Origin: Mariniphaga sp041687255
Lineage (GTDB): Bacteria > Bacteroidota > Bacteroidia > Bacteroidales > Prolixibacteraceae
Reading direction: 5' to 3'
Length of the DNA: 64,000 nt
Assembly: GCA_041687255.1 (NCBI GenBank)
Contig: JAWLCL010000005.1
Location: 1 to 64,000 of the forward strand
Of this stretch, positions 7,220-16,375 are shown one piece after another. The notes below the pieces were generated by a model. That model was not told where the DNA came from and searched no databases. It saw only the letters and a program-made list of their open reading frames with translations. Position 1 is the first letter of the stretch. Each line of letters starts with the position of its first letter. The position numbers and the translations under genes were made by a program.

Positions 7220-9106
7220 ATGAAGACTTTATACCTACCCATTTTGGCAGTTCTTATAGTTGCCGGGTTTGCCTCCTGTGAATACCAGTTGAACAGCGAC
7301 AATTTCCGTGACATTGCCCCGCCGGACACTACCAAAACCATCCATATTAACCTTTCCCCGTTCGAAAAGCAATATGTTTTTACCGTTCCAACATTCGTCA
7401 CTTATGATTTAAACACTTTTGGATTGAATGTATATAACGTGGAATTTTTTGTGGGAGAACAATCCATTCATAAAGGGAACACGCAGACAGATGATTTCAT
7501 GTTTGAACCCTCGCCCTGGGGAATTGGTATTGAAACAATGACCATGGTGGTAACAACCAACTCCAACACAGGAAGTCTGGCCGATTTGCTGGGTGCTGAA
7601 GGACTGGTCTTTCAGTACAGCTGGGAAGTATTTCTCGATGGAGGAAATCCTAATCCTGTTGAAATTACCGCCATTGAAAACAAAAACGGGGTCCTGGAAA
7701 TTGAATGGGAAAAATACAACCGGTTTAACTTTCAAAAATACGTTTTATATAAAAATTTTGGTGAGGCAGAATGGGAAGGAGAAAAGCATGTAATTGCTGA
7801 AATCGACAAGCCGGGAATTCACCGGTTTGCCGATTCTTCCTTCGTTGGCGGCACCGGTATTTACTGGGTTGAAATTCATGCCAGCAATCAGAAAGCAGTA
7901 AGTCAGCGTAAGCGGTTCGACCACCCGTTCCCGCAACTCGACACCATAACTGTTACAGGAGGAAGCGCCCGATTCACATGGAGTAAAAACAAATTTTATA
8001 ATTCAGTGGAAAAAGTGACGCTTACCATGCCCGATTATTATCCCAATCCCGATATCGTCCTCTTTACATCAGAAAATTTAAACGATACATCAGTTGTGGT
8101 TGACAATCTCCGGTTTGGCAGTGCTACAGATTACACACTGTCGTTTTATCCCAAATCTGATATTCGTATTTATGAGGACAATCAAATTGCCCGTTCTGTC
8201 TTAAACTTCGGCACCGGAAAAGTCATTCCTGAATTCAGCAAAATTTTAGGCTCACCGAAACATGACAATGTTTATCTGTATTGGAACGAAACCATTAATC
8301 AATATAAATTCCCGGGAATGCAGCTGAATTCATCAGGTAAAACTGGATTTTTTTCATCATGGTTTATATCAAACTACGATTTGAGCCTGGTTACTATTGT
8401 AAACAGTTTCATGAAAAAATTCACTTCCGAAAACATGAGCCAATCCACTTCGTCGGAATGCTGGGATTATGGCTTTCATTGGTTTCACAACACCACCTCT
8501 GTTTCTGAAAACAACCGGATGATTGGACCTGCAGGTTCCGGTGTGGGACTTTATGACGGACAAGCCGGCAAATTACTTTTTACAAAGGAAGATGATAACC
8601 TTTCACAAATTGTTTTGTCACCCGACGGGAATTATGCATTTAGCCGGAAAAGTAACGGGAACTTGGAATTGGATGAAATTTTTATTTTTAATGTCAGGGA
8701 AACAGGTTTTGAACCTGCCGGCAATTTTTCAGCACCGGTTTTTTCCCGTGCAGGATGGGTAGCTGAAGAAGGCCATTTGCTCTGGTTTCTGGAGGGAAAT
8801 GAACAACAATATCCCGGCGAAACCGGAAATGTATTTAGGCTATATAATGCCTCCACACATCAAAAGGCAGCTGAAATCCCTGTTAAAAAGGGTCATTTTT
8901 GCGGGATAGATTCCCAGTTCAACAGGGTAGCCTTTTGGGATGTAGTGAAAAACAGCGACACTAAACAAAATCTGTACATATACAATTACAACACCGGGGA
9001 AATAGAAAAAACCATCGGGCTAAAACCCAATGTTGATAATTTATATTTCTGGAATAACCACCTGTTTAGCAATAAAGGTTTTTACATCAACTGCACTGAA
9101 TATTAA
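7220..9106 (+). CDS. Large predicted lipoprotein with Ig/FN3-like and propeller-like parts
   Basis: 628 residues. The lipobox is AGFASC at residue 20. Residues 30-130 and 140-330 are beta-sandwich-like with fibronectin-III-type pieces (PVEITAIENKNGVLEIEWEKY, then FQKYVLYKNFG). The C-terminal 290 residues carry repeated S-P-D-G-x-Y and F-N-V-R strands typical of WD40/TolB-like beta-propellers (IVLSPDGNYAFSRKSNGN). It probably sits on the cell surface. It is followed after one base by the outer-membrane protein gene at 9108, so the two are probably translationally coupled and work as a pair. No substrate is evident. Confidence 0.8.
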   Translation: MKTLYLPILAVLIVAGFASCEYQLNSDNFRDIAPPDTTKTIHINLSPFEKQYVFTVPTFVTYDLNTFGLNVYNVEFFVGEQSIHKGNTQTDDFMFEPSPWGIGIETMTMVVTTNSNTGSLADLLGAEGLVFQYSWEVFLDGGNPNPVEITAIENKNGVLEIEWEKYNRFNFQKYVLYKNFGEAEWEGEKHVIAEIDKPGIHRFADSSFVGGTGIYWVEIHASNQKAVSQRKRFDHPFPQLDTITVTGGSARFTWSKNKFYNSVEKVTLTMPDYYPNPDIVLFTSENLNDTSVVVDNLRFGSATDYTLSFYPKSDIRIYEDNQIARSVLNFGTGKVIPEFSKILGSPKHDNVYLYWNETINQYKFPGMQLNSSGKTGFFSSWFISNYDLSLVTIVNSFMKKFTSENMSQSTSSECWDYGFHWFHNTTSVSENNRMIGPAGSGVGLYDGQAGKLLFTKEDDNLSQIVLSPDGNYAFSRKSNGNLELDEIFIFNVRETGFEPAGNFSAPVFSRAGWVAEEGHLLWFLEGNEQQYPGETGNVFRLYNASTHQKAAEIPVKKGHFCGIDSQFNRVAFWDVVKNSDTKQNLYIYNYNTGEIEKTIGLKPNVDNLYFWNNHLFSNKGFYINCTEY

Positions 9107-9107
9107 A

Positions 9108-9842
9108 ATGATGAAGAAAAAACTGATAACTATATTGCTGCTCGTTATCTCAATTTCTGTTTTCGGACAGGAATGGTCATTTGGAGCAAAATTCGGAATG
9201 GGAAGCTACAACATGCTTGACTTGAAAAACTTACAGAACTACCGGCTCCGGCAAACCAACCTGCCGCTTAAAACCACCGAAAGCTATCCGGTTTCGCCGG
9301 TTTACAATGCCGAAATTGGATTAAGAAAAGTTCTGTACCTCGATAAAATCGGCCTGTTTTATACATTCAGTTCCACTGGTTCACGTTCAACAGTTTCTGA
9401 TTATTCCGGCCGTATGGATTTGGATGCCTTAGTAAACGGCAACCAACTTGGACTTTCATTTTTAAAGAACACATTTGAAAATAAAGATCTTTCCTACGGT
9501 ATATACCTGGAAGCTTCCTATCTGTTTTCTTCTCTGAAAATAGAAGATAACCTGGTTCTTACGTCTCCTTCAAAGTTTACAGAAAATGAAACTTACCGGT
9601 TCAATTCAAAGGGCATCGGTGCGGAACTGGGAATGGCTGCAGAGTACCGGCTTTCCCCATTTAGTTTTCAGCTTAACCTGGGCTACCTGCACGATTTTTC
9701 CGGCAAACTATACCTCGATGGGAAAAAAGACCAGTGGCTGGCTGTTGAAAATTCTGAACTAAAAACTGAATGGAGCGGATTCAGGATGGGATTGCAGATA
9801 GCGTACATCATTCCAGCCAAAAATAAAAAATTGAATAACTAA
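9108..9842 (+). CDS. Predicted outer-membrane beta-barrel protein
   Basis: 244 residues from the ATG at 9108 (a second ATG follows at 9111). Signal peptide MMKKKLITILLLVISISVFG with cleavage before QEWSF. Alternating aromatic and hydrophobic strands such as WSFGAKFGMGSYNML and YGIYLEASYLFSSLKIE suggest an 8-12-stranded barrel of the OmpW/PorT-like class. The frame continues upstream to 9030 inside the previous gene, but the signal peptide fixes the start. The stop of the lipoprotein gene (9106) and this start are one base apart. Confidence 0.8.
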   Translation: MMKKKLITILLLVISISVFGQEWSFGAKFGMGSYNMLDLKNLQNYRLRQTNLPLKTTESYPVSPVYNAEIGLRKVLYLDKIGLFYTFSSTGSRSTVSDYSGRMDLDALVNGNQLGLSFLKNTFENKDLSYGIYLEASYLFSSLKIEDNLVLTSPSKFTENETYRFNSKGIGAELGMAAEYRLSPFSFQLNLGYLHDFSGKLYLDGKKDQWLAVENSELKTEWSGFRMGLQIAYIIPAKNKKLNN

Positions 9843-9991
9843 AGATTTCGTGTATTATCAATCACCAATGCCTGGCAGGCCGCAAAAAAACAATCGGTCG
9901 AAAGGCAGAAAAGATGCCCTCCCGGCCCATTTATAGAAAATGCATTGATTATTTAAATTGCGAAAACTATGTGCCTTCTTTACCACCCTGT

Positions 9992-10960
9992 TATCGCCTT
10001 TTATAGCCTAACGGCGAAAACACCTTTCCTTGGTAAAAGAAGGGGAAAGGAAACTTCTCCGTGGTTGAATTCAGGTTGAGATGATGATCGTTTTTCTGAA
10101 AGGGTTAGAGGAACGAAAGCATACCTGCCGGTTTCAGAATTCTTTTCATAAGAACCACAGGCTATCGCGCACTGCGGATTTCTCCTTCTTTGTAAGGAGG
10201 ATTTCGCCTTTTAAAGCCTAACGGCGAAAACACCCCTCCTTGGTAAAAGAAGGGGAAAGGAAACTTCTCCGTGGCTGAATTCAGGTTGAAATGATGATTG
10301 TTTTTCTGGAAGGGCTAGAGGAACGAAAGTATGCCTGCCGGTTTCAGAATTCTTTTCATAAGAACCACGGGCTATCGCGCACTGCGGATTTCTCCTTCTT
10401 TGTAAGGAGGAGTACCCGGTATTCCGGGGGAGGTGGTTGATTTAATAATTTACCACCCCGTTTTCGCCTTTTATAGCTCAACGGCGAAAACACCCCTCCT
10501 TGGTAAAAGGAGGGGAAAGGAAATATCTCCGTGGCTGAATTCAAGTTGAAATGATGATCGTTTTTCTGGAAGAATTCTTAAAAAAACCACCCCGTTTTCG
10601 CCTTTTATAGCCCAACGGCGAAAACACCCCTCCTTGGCAAAAGGAGGGGAAAGGAAACTTCTCCGTGGCTGAATTCAGGTTGAAATGATGATCGTTTTTC
10701 TGGAAGGGCTAGAGGAACGAAAGCATACCTGCCGGTTTCAGAATTCTTTTCATAAGAACCACGGGCTATCGCGCACTGCGGATTTCTCCTTCTTTGTAAG
10801 GAGGAGTACCCGGTATTCCGGGGGAGGTGGTTGATTTAATAATAGTTGATCATTTACCACCCCGTTTTCGCCTTTTATAGCCCAACGGCGAAAACACCCC
10901 TCCTTGGTAAAAGGAGGGGAAAGGAAACTTCTCCGTGGTTGAATTCATTTTAAAATGATG
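9992..10960. repeat. Array of five palindrome-rich repeat units
   Basis: Five copies of a unit start at about 9992, 10202, 10461, 10595 and 10865, with spacings of about 210, 260, 134 and 270 bp. Each unit begins with a hairpin (TTTTCGCC ... GGCGAAAA), then CCCCTCCTTGG ... AGGAGGGG, then a conserved spacer containing AATGATGATCG. Most continue to GGCTATCGCGCACTGCGG and a second hairpin near TACCCGGTATTCCGGGGG. Unit 3 lacks the last part and unit 5 is truncated. No coding sequence is supported; the 62-codon minus-strand frame at 10356-10544 follows the repeat and is not a gene. The 1.2-kb gap (9843-11070) holds nothing else. Confidence 0.9.
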
Positions 10961-11070
10961 ATTCTATTTCGGATTAGATGAACGAAACGATAAAAAGAAA
11001 ATTCAATCATTTTATTCTCTTTGTATCCTTTTGCCTTTGTATTTAAAAAAATCACCCTGTTTTCGTCCGG

Positions 11071-11427
11071 CTAAAAGGTAATCACCTTATCGCTGTCGAC
11101 CACCCATTCGGTTAATTCAGCCATGGTGCTTATTTCAGCTCCTTCAATAAGCGGTGCATTTTTCAAACCACGGGCATCGGCGCACGAGCCGCAGATTTTT
11201 ACTTTGGCGCCTTTGTTCATTGAAAACTTCATCATGCGCTCAATATTGTAATACCCGTTGGGCGTAGTTTGACCGGCCACAGCACAGGAAGCTGCATCGG
11301 CCATTAAAAAGATTCGTACTTCAACATCTTCATGGGCTTTATTTAGCTGGTTGGCTAAGCGGAACCCATTGTAAGCCTTTTCTGTTCCGTAAGGAGCATC
11401 GTTGATTAAAATCAAAATTTTTTGCAT
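11071..11427 (-). CDS. Cytoplasmic DsrE-family sulfur-relay-like protein
   Basis: 118 residues, single DsrE/DsrF-like domain: KILILINDAPYGTEKAYNGF opens the alpha/beta fold, with Cys at ADAASCAVAG and in KICGSCADARG, the usual sulfur-carrying position. It is the last gene of a four-gene minus-strand operon after the ArsR-rhodanese regulator, a periplasmic DsrE and a DUF302 protein. The context suggests handling of sulfane sulfur or polysulfide. This DsrE has no signal peptide, unlike its neighbour at 11911-12327. Confidence 0.88.
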   Translation of the reverse strand: MQKILILINDAPYGTEKAYNGFRLANQLNKAHEDVEVRIFLMADAASCAVAGQTTPNGYYNIERMMKFSMNKGAKVKICGSCADARGLKNAPLIEGAEISTMAELTEWVVDSDKVITF

Positions 11428-11461
11428 AACACTATACGTTTAATTGTTTTTGTATCCTTTA

Positions 11462-11899
11462 TTACGAAACGGATGCCATCAACTCTTTTAATTTGTTGAA
11501 CATTTTCCCGGCTTCGTCTTTTAGTTCAGGATTTGAACTTAGTGCACCGAGCATGACTTCCATATTCATTGTAGAAATAATTGTCTTCCCATTTTCCTCA
11601 TAAACAGCCAGTCGACACGGCATGAAAATGGAAAAGTGGGGAAAATCGGTCAGCATGGAAGCTGCGGTTTTTGCCCGGCAGATTTCGTACACCCAGGCCT
11701 TACGGTCGATTGGAAAACCTTTGCTTTTAAGGATATCGTGGTAGACATAAGTTTGCAGCAACGAAAATTTATATTCCTCGCAAGCTGCAGGTAGTATTGA
11801 TGTTACATGTTCAACTGACTGATTACTTTCAATTTTATACGTAAACATTTCAATCATTTTATCGGCAGGCACGGCTGCTTTCATCAATTTTTCGAGCAT
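11462..11899 (-). CDS. DUF302 family protein
   Basis: 145 residues. Met-14 or Met-18 (VPADKMIEMFTYKIES) could also be the start. The DUF302 core covers about residues 20-120: SLLQTYVYHDILKSKGFPI, then WVYEICRAKTAASMLTD, FSIFMPCRLAVYEENGKT and STMNMEVMLGAL, matching the family's F-x-V-L-x-x-x-D and P-C-R-x-x-V-Y pattern. Such proteins often accompany DsrE or rhodanese genes. Biochemical role unknown. It lies between two DsrE genes in the same operon. Confidence 0.88.
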   Translation of the reverse strand: MLEKLMKAAVPADKMIEMFTYKIESNQSVEHVTSILPAACEEYKFSLLQTYVYHDILKSKGFPIDRKAWVYEICRAKTAASMLTDFPHFSIFMPCRLAVYEENGKTIISTMNMEVMLGALSSNPELKDEAGKMFNKLKELMASVS

Positions 11900-11910
11900 A
11901 ATAATATGTA

Positions 11911-12327
11911 CTAAAAGGTTAAAACTGTTTTGTTTTTTCGGATTAAGGCATAGAGGTCAGCCATAGATGAGAAGGTACAGATTTGAGGTTCGTCGTTTTT
12001 GCGGCTTTGCAAACAGGTACCGCAGCCCTGTATCAGACCGCCCTTTTCAAGAAAGGCATCCACCTGTTCTGCCAGCTCAGCATTTTCCTTCACCAGGTTA
12101 TCTACTTCCACTCCCTTTGCAAGAAGAAATACCTGAACGGTATCGCCCTGAATTTTTGCATGATTAGCCAGCCGGAAAGCATTCCACACAGTTTCCACAT
12201 CGTTGGAATAGATTACCATTCCAATTGAGGTGGGCGCATAAGAAGGCGGTTTTTGAATAAACTGTGCCAACAGGTCGAACGACAGCAGGAATAAAGCAAC
12301 TGTTAACAGCAGGAAAGATTTTTTCAT
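11911..12327 (-). CDS. Periplasmic DsrE-family protein
   Basis: 138 residues with a signal peptide (1-21, ending LLAQ). The DsrE domain follows: IGMVIYSNDVETVWNAFRLA, KGVEVDNLV, and the Cys pair LIQGCGTCLQSR at the expected active loop. It is exported, in contrast to the cytoplasmic DsrE at the end of the operon, so the operon seems to act on sulfur species on both sides of the membrane. First gene after the regulator gene, with a 78-bp gap. Confidence 0.88.
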   Translation of the reverse strand: MKKSFLLLTVALFLLSFDLLAQFIQKPPSYAPTSIGMVIYSNDVETVWNAFRLANHAKIQGDTVQVFLLAKGVEVDNLVKENAELAEQVDAFLEKGGLIQGCGTCLQSRKNDEPQICTFSSMADLYALIRKNKTVLTF

Positions 12328-12405
12328 AGAATTTCATTTAATTTTGGTTTTATACATTATTCATATTTTCGTACTTACAACTAAAGCACAGGCAATTTTG
12401 AATGT

Positions 12406-13065
12406 TTATTTCTGCTCTTCAAGTTGTTTGACCTTCCACTCAGGATATCCTTCATCAAGCCTCCTGACATTGAACCCGTTTTCAGTAAGTATCTTTACTG
12501 CTTCATCTGCAAGAACACAGAATGGACCACGGCAATAAGCAATGATCTCCTTCTCTTTTGAAAAATCTTTCAGGCAGCACAGCAATTCATTCATGGGCAC
12601 AGATACAGCACCGGTTATATGTCCCAATTCATACTCAGATGGAGGGCGGACATCCATTAACAAAACATGTTTATTATGGAGCATTGATTCCAGTTCATCA
12701 AGGGTAACTGAATTTAGTGCAAGATTATCCTGGCGATGACGGTTAAGTGTTTTTTCCAGAACCGCAACCTCAGTTATGGCATATTTTGTAATATGCTGAT
12801 AAAGCGCCAGAAATTCATCATTTATTATTGAGTAGAAAACATAGTGACCCTCTCTACGCGATTTTACAATGTTGTTGTTTTTTAGTACCTGCAGGTGCTG
12901 TGAAGCATTGGCTATTGTAAGTCCGGTTGCATCCACTATTCCCTCAACGCTTTTTTCACCCTGGGAGAGCATCTCAATAATCTCGAGCCGTGCGGGATTG
13001 GCAAGCGCTTTCATTAGTTTTGAAAGCCCGTCATACATAGCATCTTTAAATTCTCTGCCTTTCAT
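12406..13065 (-). CDS. ArsR-family repressor fused to a rhodanese domain
   Basis: 219 residues. The ArsR winged helix covers about 8-100 (LMKALANPARLEIIEMLSQG, then GLTIANASQHLQVLKNNNIV and REGHYVFYSI). The rhodanese domain covers about 118-215 (LLMDVRPPSEYELGHITGAV and the active loop IAYCRGPFCVLADEAV). The HTH part has no Cys, so sensing must use the rhodanese Cys (CRGPFC), as in other sulfane-sulfur sensors of this architecture. It heads the operon DsrE-DUF302-DsrE and should repress it through the palindrome at 13112-13135. Confidence 0.93.
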   Translation of the reverse strand: MKGREFKDAMYDGLSKLMKALANPARLEIIEMLSQGEKSVEGIVDATGLTIANASQHLQVLKNNNIVKSRREGHYVFYSIINDEFLALYQHITKYAITEVAVLEKTLNRHRQDNLALNSVTLDELESMLHNKHVLLMDVRPPSEYELGHITGAVSVPMNELLCCLKDFSKEKEIIAYCRGPFCVLADEAVKILTENGFNVRRLDEGYPEWKVKQLEEQK

Positions 13066-13089
13066 CTTCTCTTTTTATATTATTCCGAA

Positions 13090-13135
13090 ACAAAGATAGG
13101 AAGCAAAATCAATTATTCAAGAGATTTATTGAATA
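13090..13135 (-). promoter_or_regulatory. Promoter and operator of the ArsR-rhodanese operon
   Basis: TTATTCAA (13112-13119) and TTGAATAA (13128-13135) form a perfect 8-bp inverted repeat with an 8-bp spacer. On the minus strand the -7 element TATCTTTG lies at 13090-13097, so the operator covers the -33 region and binding would block polymerase. A second looser dyad (TTCA..TGAA) lies at about 13142-13162. Confidence 0.75.
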
Positions 13136-13522
13136 AAATAGTTCAAATGTACTTTATGAATCAAAGCTAAGGAAGCAGCAAAAAAAGAAGCGTTCTGCCA
13201 AAACTAACATGTCGGGAATATTTCTTTATTTAATATACATACTGACTTCATACCAAAGACGTACTAAAGTCGGATTAAATTCGCGATTTTCCGAGTTTAG
13301 TACGAAGAAGCTCCGGATTTGACACCATGAAGATTTGGTGTCGCTAAATAAATGCCACTAATTATGAAGGACTAACATTCCATCAGGACCATGTGATTAT
13401 GCCTGCAGGTTTTGCTCTGCAGCGTTATTTGCATCTAAAAGAGTGGGGGAGATGTCTTGAAAAATGAATATATCAGGAACGCTTGAATTATTTTACCCGA
13501 TTTTAAGCCGGGATTTTACAAA
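13136..13522. other. Intergenic region with two hairpins
   Basis: No gene seen. GTACTAAAGTCGG (13261-13273) pairs, with one mismatch, with CCGAGTTTAGTAC (13291-13303). GACACC (13321-13326) pairs with GGTGTC (13337-13342). The two hairpins sit about 20 bp apart. Confidence 0.5.
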
Positions 13523-14926
13523 TTATGCCTTCCATTCTTTAATCAGGTTGTCGCGTTCTGTTTTTAATTTTTCGCTTATCCCGATTTTATAGATGTGGGG
13601 GTACTTAAACCTTTTGTACTCCTGAGGCAGTTTGCTCAATCTTTCAGAGCAATAGGCAGCAATTTCATCCAGCGGGCGCTTTTCGAACGTGCGTTTGCCA
13701 TTCTCCATTACCAGATTCAGCAAAGGCTCTTTTTTCAGGTTTCCAACCGTCATATTTTTTTCAGGTTCAGACGGGTGGTGGATTTTATCAATTATTTTTT
13801 CACCGGTTAATGCAACCGCATCGGCACCGGCCCAGCTGCCGTTTTGATTTATCAGCCGGTACACCTGTTTTTTATGGGGGAGGGTGATTTTACTTATTGA
13901 TTCCGATAGCTTTATTCGCGGCTTACCGGCGCCAAATGCAAGTTTGTATACCCCGTCGAGGGCAGCATCGGGCTGCCCGGTAACAAGGCTGGTGCCTACA
14001 CCAAATAAATCGATTGGCGCATTTTGTTCGATTAAGCTTTTAATAACGTGTTCATCCAGTTGATTAGAGGCTGCAATTTTCACATCGTTTAGTCCTGAAT
14101 CATCGAGCATCTTTCGTGCTTCGCGGGCAAGGTAAGCCAAATCTCCGCTATCGAGTCGTATGCCTAAAAGTTTTTCACCCCGTTCCTGCATTTCTTTTCC
14201 AACCTTTATTGCATTTTTCAGGCCGCTTTTCAGTGTATCATATGTATCAACCAGCAGAACGCAGTTATTGGGGTGGGCTTCTGCAAAATCCCTGAAAGCA
14301 TCCAGTTCATTGTCGTAGCTCTGAATAAAGCTGTGGGCCATGGTTCCCGAAACAGGGATGTTGTAATCACGGCCGGCACGTACATTACTGGTGGCATCAA
14401 AACCTCCTATTATTGCCGCCCGGCTGGCATAATAGCCTCCCGGTCCCTGGGCACGCCTTAATCCAAAATCAACAAGTTTACACTGTCCTGCCACCAGCTT
14501 CATGCGGCTTGCCTTGGTGGCAATGAGGGTTTGCATGTTAAGAATATTTAGCAACAGGGTTTCGATTATCTGTGCTTCAATCATGTTTGCTTCCACTGTT
14601 AGTACGGGCATCACAGGAAAAACCAATTCGCCCTCCCGACAGCTATATATATTGCCCTGAAACCTGAAATCTTTCAGGTAAGTTACAAAATCATCGGGAA
14701 ATCCTGTTTTCTTAAGAAAAGCCAGATCTTTATCGTCGAATTTAAGGGTTTCAAGAACGTCGAGCAAATCGTCCAGTCCTGCAAAAACAGCATAACCTCC
14801 ATCAAACGGTAATTTTCTAAAAAAGTAATCAAATACTGCTTTGTCCTCTGCCGTCTGTTTTTTAAAATAAACCAATGCCATACTTAGTTCGTACTGGTCG
14901 GTATAGGTGCCGGTAAAGTTGATCAT
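13523..14926 (-). CDS. pncB: Nicotinate phosphoribosyltransferase
   Basis: 467 residues. It makes nicotinate mononucleotide from nicotinate and PRPP with ATP use, in NAD salvage. Family features seen: TDQYELSMALVYF at the N-terminus, FDYFFRKLPFDGGYAVFAGL, FGLRRAQGPGGYYASRAAII, GTMAHSFIQ with the catalytic His, LLGIRLDSGDLAYLA, and FGVGTSLVTGQPDAALDGVYKL. The length matches the 450-490-residue bacterial class. It is monocistronic. Confidence 0.96.
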   Translation of the reverse strand: MINFTGTYTDQYELSMALVYFKKQTAEDKAVFDYFFRKLPFDGGYAVFAGLDDLLDVLETLKFDDKDLAFLKKTGFPDDFVTYLKDFRFQGNIYSCREGELVFPVMPVLTVEANMIEAQIIETLLLNILNMQTLIATKASRMKLVAGQCKLVDFGLRRAQGPGGYYASRAAIIGGFDATSNVRAGRDYNIPVSGTMAHSFIQSYDNELDAFRDFAEAHPNNCVLLVDTYDTLKSGLKNAIKVGKEMQERGEKLLGIRLDSGDLAYLAREARKMLDDSGLNDVKIAASNQLDEHVIKSLIEQNAPIDLFGVGTSLVTGQPDAALDGVYKLAFGAGKPRIKLSESISKITLPHKKQVYRLINQNGSWAGADAVALTGEKIIDKIHHPSEPEKNMTVGNLKKEPLLNLVMENGKRTFEKRPLDEIAAYCSERLSKLPQEYKRFKYPHIYKIGISEKLKTERDNLIKEWKA

Positions 14927-15103
14927 AATCTTATTTGTTTTACTGTTTCTTTAGTTCTGCAGTTGTTCTTCAATATCGATAAAAACCACTGTTATTTACT
15001 CATAAGTACACGTTTTTATTTAGCTTAACTAATACTAATAGTTAACAACCGGTGCTTCATTCCTTCTCAATTTTTTCATTTTCGAACTGGAAGTTAATAA
15101 ACT

Positions 15104-16276
15104 TTAATGAAACTTTAACAGTTCAAACCAGGCTTTATTCATTGAACGTTTCATTTCAAGCAGTTTATCGACACTATCGTAATAGAGTGCTAATTCAATC
15201 AAATATTCACCAATTGAAATTTCACCGCTGTCAAGTGCTTTTAAGAGCAGATCCCGGCTGTTATATCTTTCCAGTTTGCTTTCGTACCCGCTAATGCTGT
15301 TCTGTAGTGCAGCAACTTTTTCATACTGCGTTTTCATTTCATTGTAGAACTGAAGTTTTGCATCTGTCTGAATTTTTTCGGTAGCTGCTATTTTTGCTTT
15401 GGCATACCGCACAGCATTCTTATTTTCCCATAAAGGAATGGAGATTCCCATTGTTAGTCCCTGGAATTGTTCGCCTACTACTTTTTCGCTCATGTAACCG
15501 GCCGAAAACTTAGGCAGGCTTTGTGCAACCTGCAATTGCTTTTGCTTATGGTTTATTGCCAGCTCCTGTCTTACCCATTTCAATACCGGATTGTCCTGTT
15601 CGGCAGTTGCATACCAATGTTCAAAATCGGAATTTATCTGACGTTGAATAAACATACTGTCAGAAAACGCTATGGGCTTTCCACCGTTCAGCTTTTCAAG
15701 TTCGGCAAGCAAGGCTTCACGTTCTATTTCAATTGTTTCTGCTTCTTTCACCATATTTAGCAAATAAACCTGCGACCGGTTGAACTCAAGAATGTTTGCT
15801 TCTCCTGCTTCCAGTTTCTTGCTGTACGATTCAGCAATCCGTTCTGCATGATTTACACGCATATTGTATTCCGCCAGGAGCGCATTGTTATATATGAGTC
15901 CGGCAAGAAGAATACGGGTTTCATGTAAAATGTCCTTACGTTGTCTCTCATATTCAAGCCCGGCTTGATTATTTTTAAGTTCCGAAATCTGATTGCGGTA
16001 TATATAAGCTGTTGGAAAATCAAATGACTGGCTGACGGCTATATCGTGACGGTTGCCTATTGCCGAAGGATTGCCCCACAGGTAATTGAATTCCACTTCA
16101 GGATTTGACGGCCAGAGTCCTGTTTTGTTCCCTATTTTCTCAGCTTCCATATTTTCCCGCAATGCGGCCAATGTAGTATTATTGCGTTCGATTTTTGCCA
16201 GCACCGAATCGATCCGTACCTGAGAAAATACATTGACGGATGCCATCAACAACATTACTATAATGCTTTTTTTCAT
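15104..16276 (-). CDS. TolC-family outer-membrane efflux protein (CusC/CzcC-like)
   Basis: 390 residues. Signal peptide MKKSIIVMLLMASVNVFSQ. Long alpha-hairpin regions (IGNKTGLWPSNPEVEFNYLW, ISELKNNQAGLEYERQRKDI, and the second repeat LAINHKQKQLQVAQSLPKFS) are typical of the TolC family. It is the outer-membrane channel of the tripartite pump whose inner-membrane and adaptor parts are encoded just upstream. A 95-bp gap after the RND gene holds a copy of the leader repeat (16277-16375), so it may have its own promoter. Confidence 0.92.
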   Translation of the reverse strand: MKKSIIVMLLMASVNVFSQVRIDSVLAKIERNNTTLAALRENMEAEKIGNKTGLWPSNPEVEFNYLWGNPSAIGNRHDIAVSQSFDFPTAYIYRNQISELKNNQAGLEYERQRKDILHETRILLAGLIYNNALLAEYNMRVNHAERIAESYSKKLEAGEANILEFNRSQVYLLNMVKEAETIEIEREALLAELEKLNGGKPIAFSDSMFIQRQINSDFEHWYATAEQDNPVLKWVRQELAINHKQKQLQVAQSLPKFSAGYMSEKVVGEQFQGLTMGISIPLWENKNAVRYAKAKIAATEKIQTDAKLQFYNEMKTQYEKVAALQNSISGYESKLERYNSRDLLLKALDSGEISIGEYLIELALYYDSVDKLLEMKRSMNKAWFELLKFH

Positions 16277-16375
16277 ATGATTAAAATTGTTTGTTTTCTA
16301 AGGTATCATATGGAATTCGCATGAGGGTTTTAATCATCCTCGATTGGTATGACATATCGCTCATGCTCATTTCAT
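16277..16375 (-). repeat. Leader repeat, copy 1 (before the TolC-family gene)
   Basis: Read on the minus strand, it contains ATGAAATGAGCATGA, CATGCGAATTCC (16312-16323), a -7-like TACCTTAG (16298-16305) and ends AATTTTAATCAT then ATG at 16276. The -7 element lies 22 nt from the ATG, the same as in copies 2 and 4. The run of about 100 bp matches copies at 21065, 41549 and 41681. Confidence 0.7.

Noticed and set aside
10356..10544. 62-codon minus-strand frame in the repeat array
   Set aside because: It is a product of the repeat sequence itself, so not a gene.
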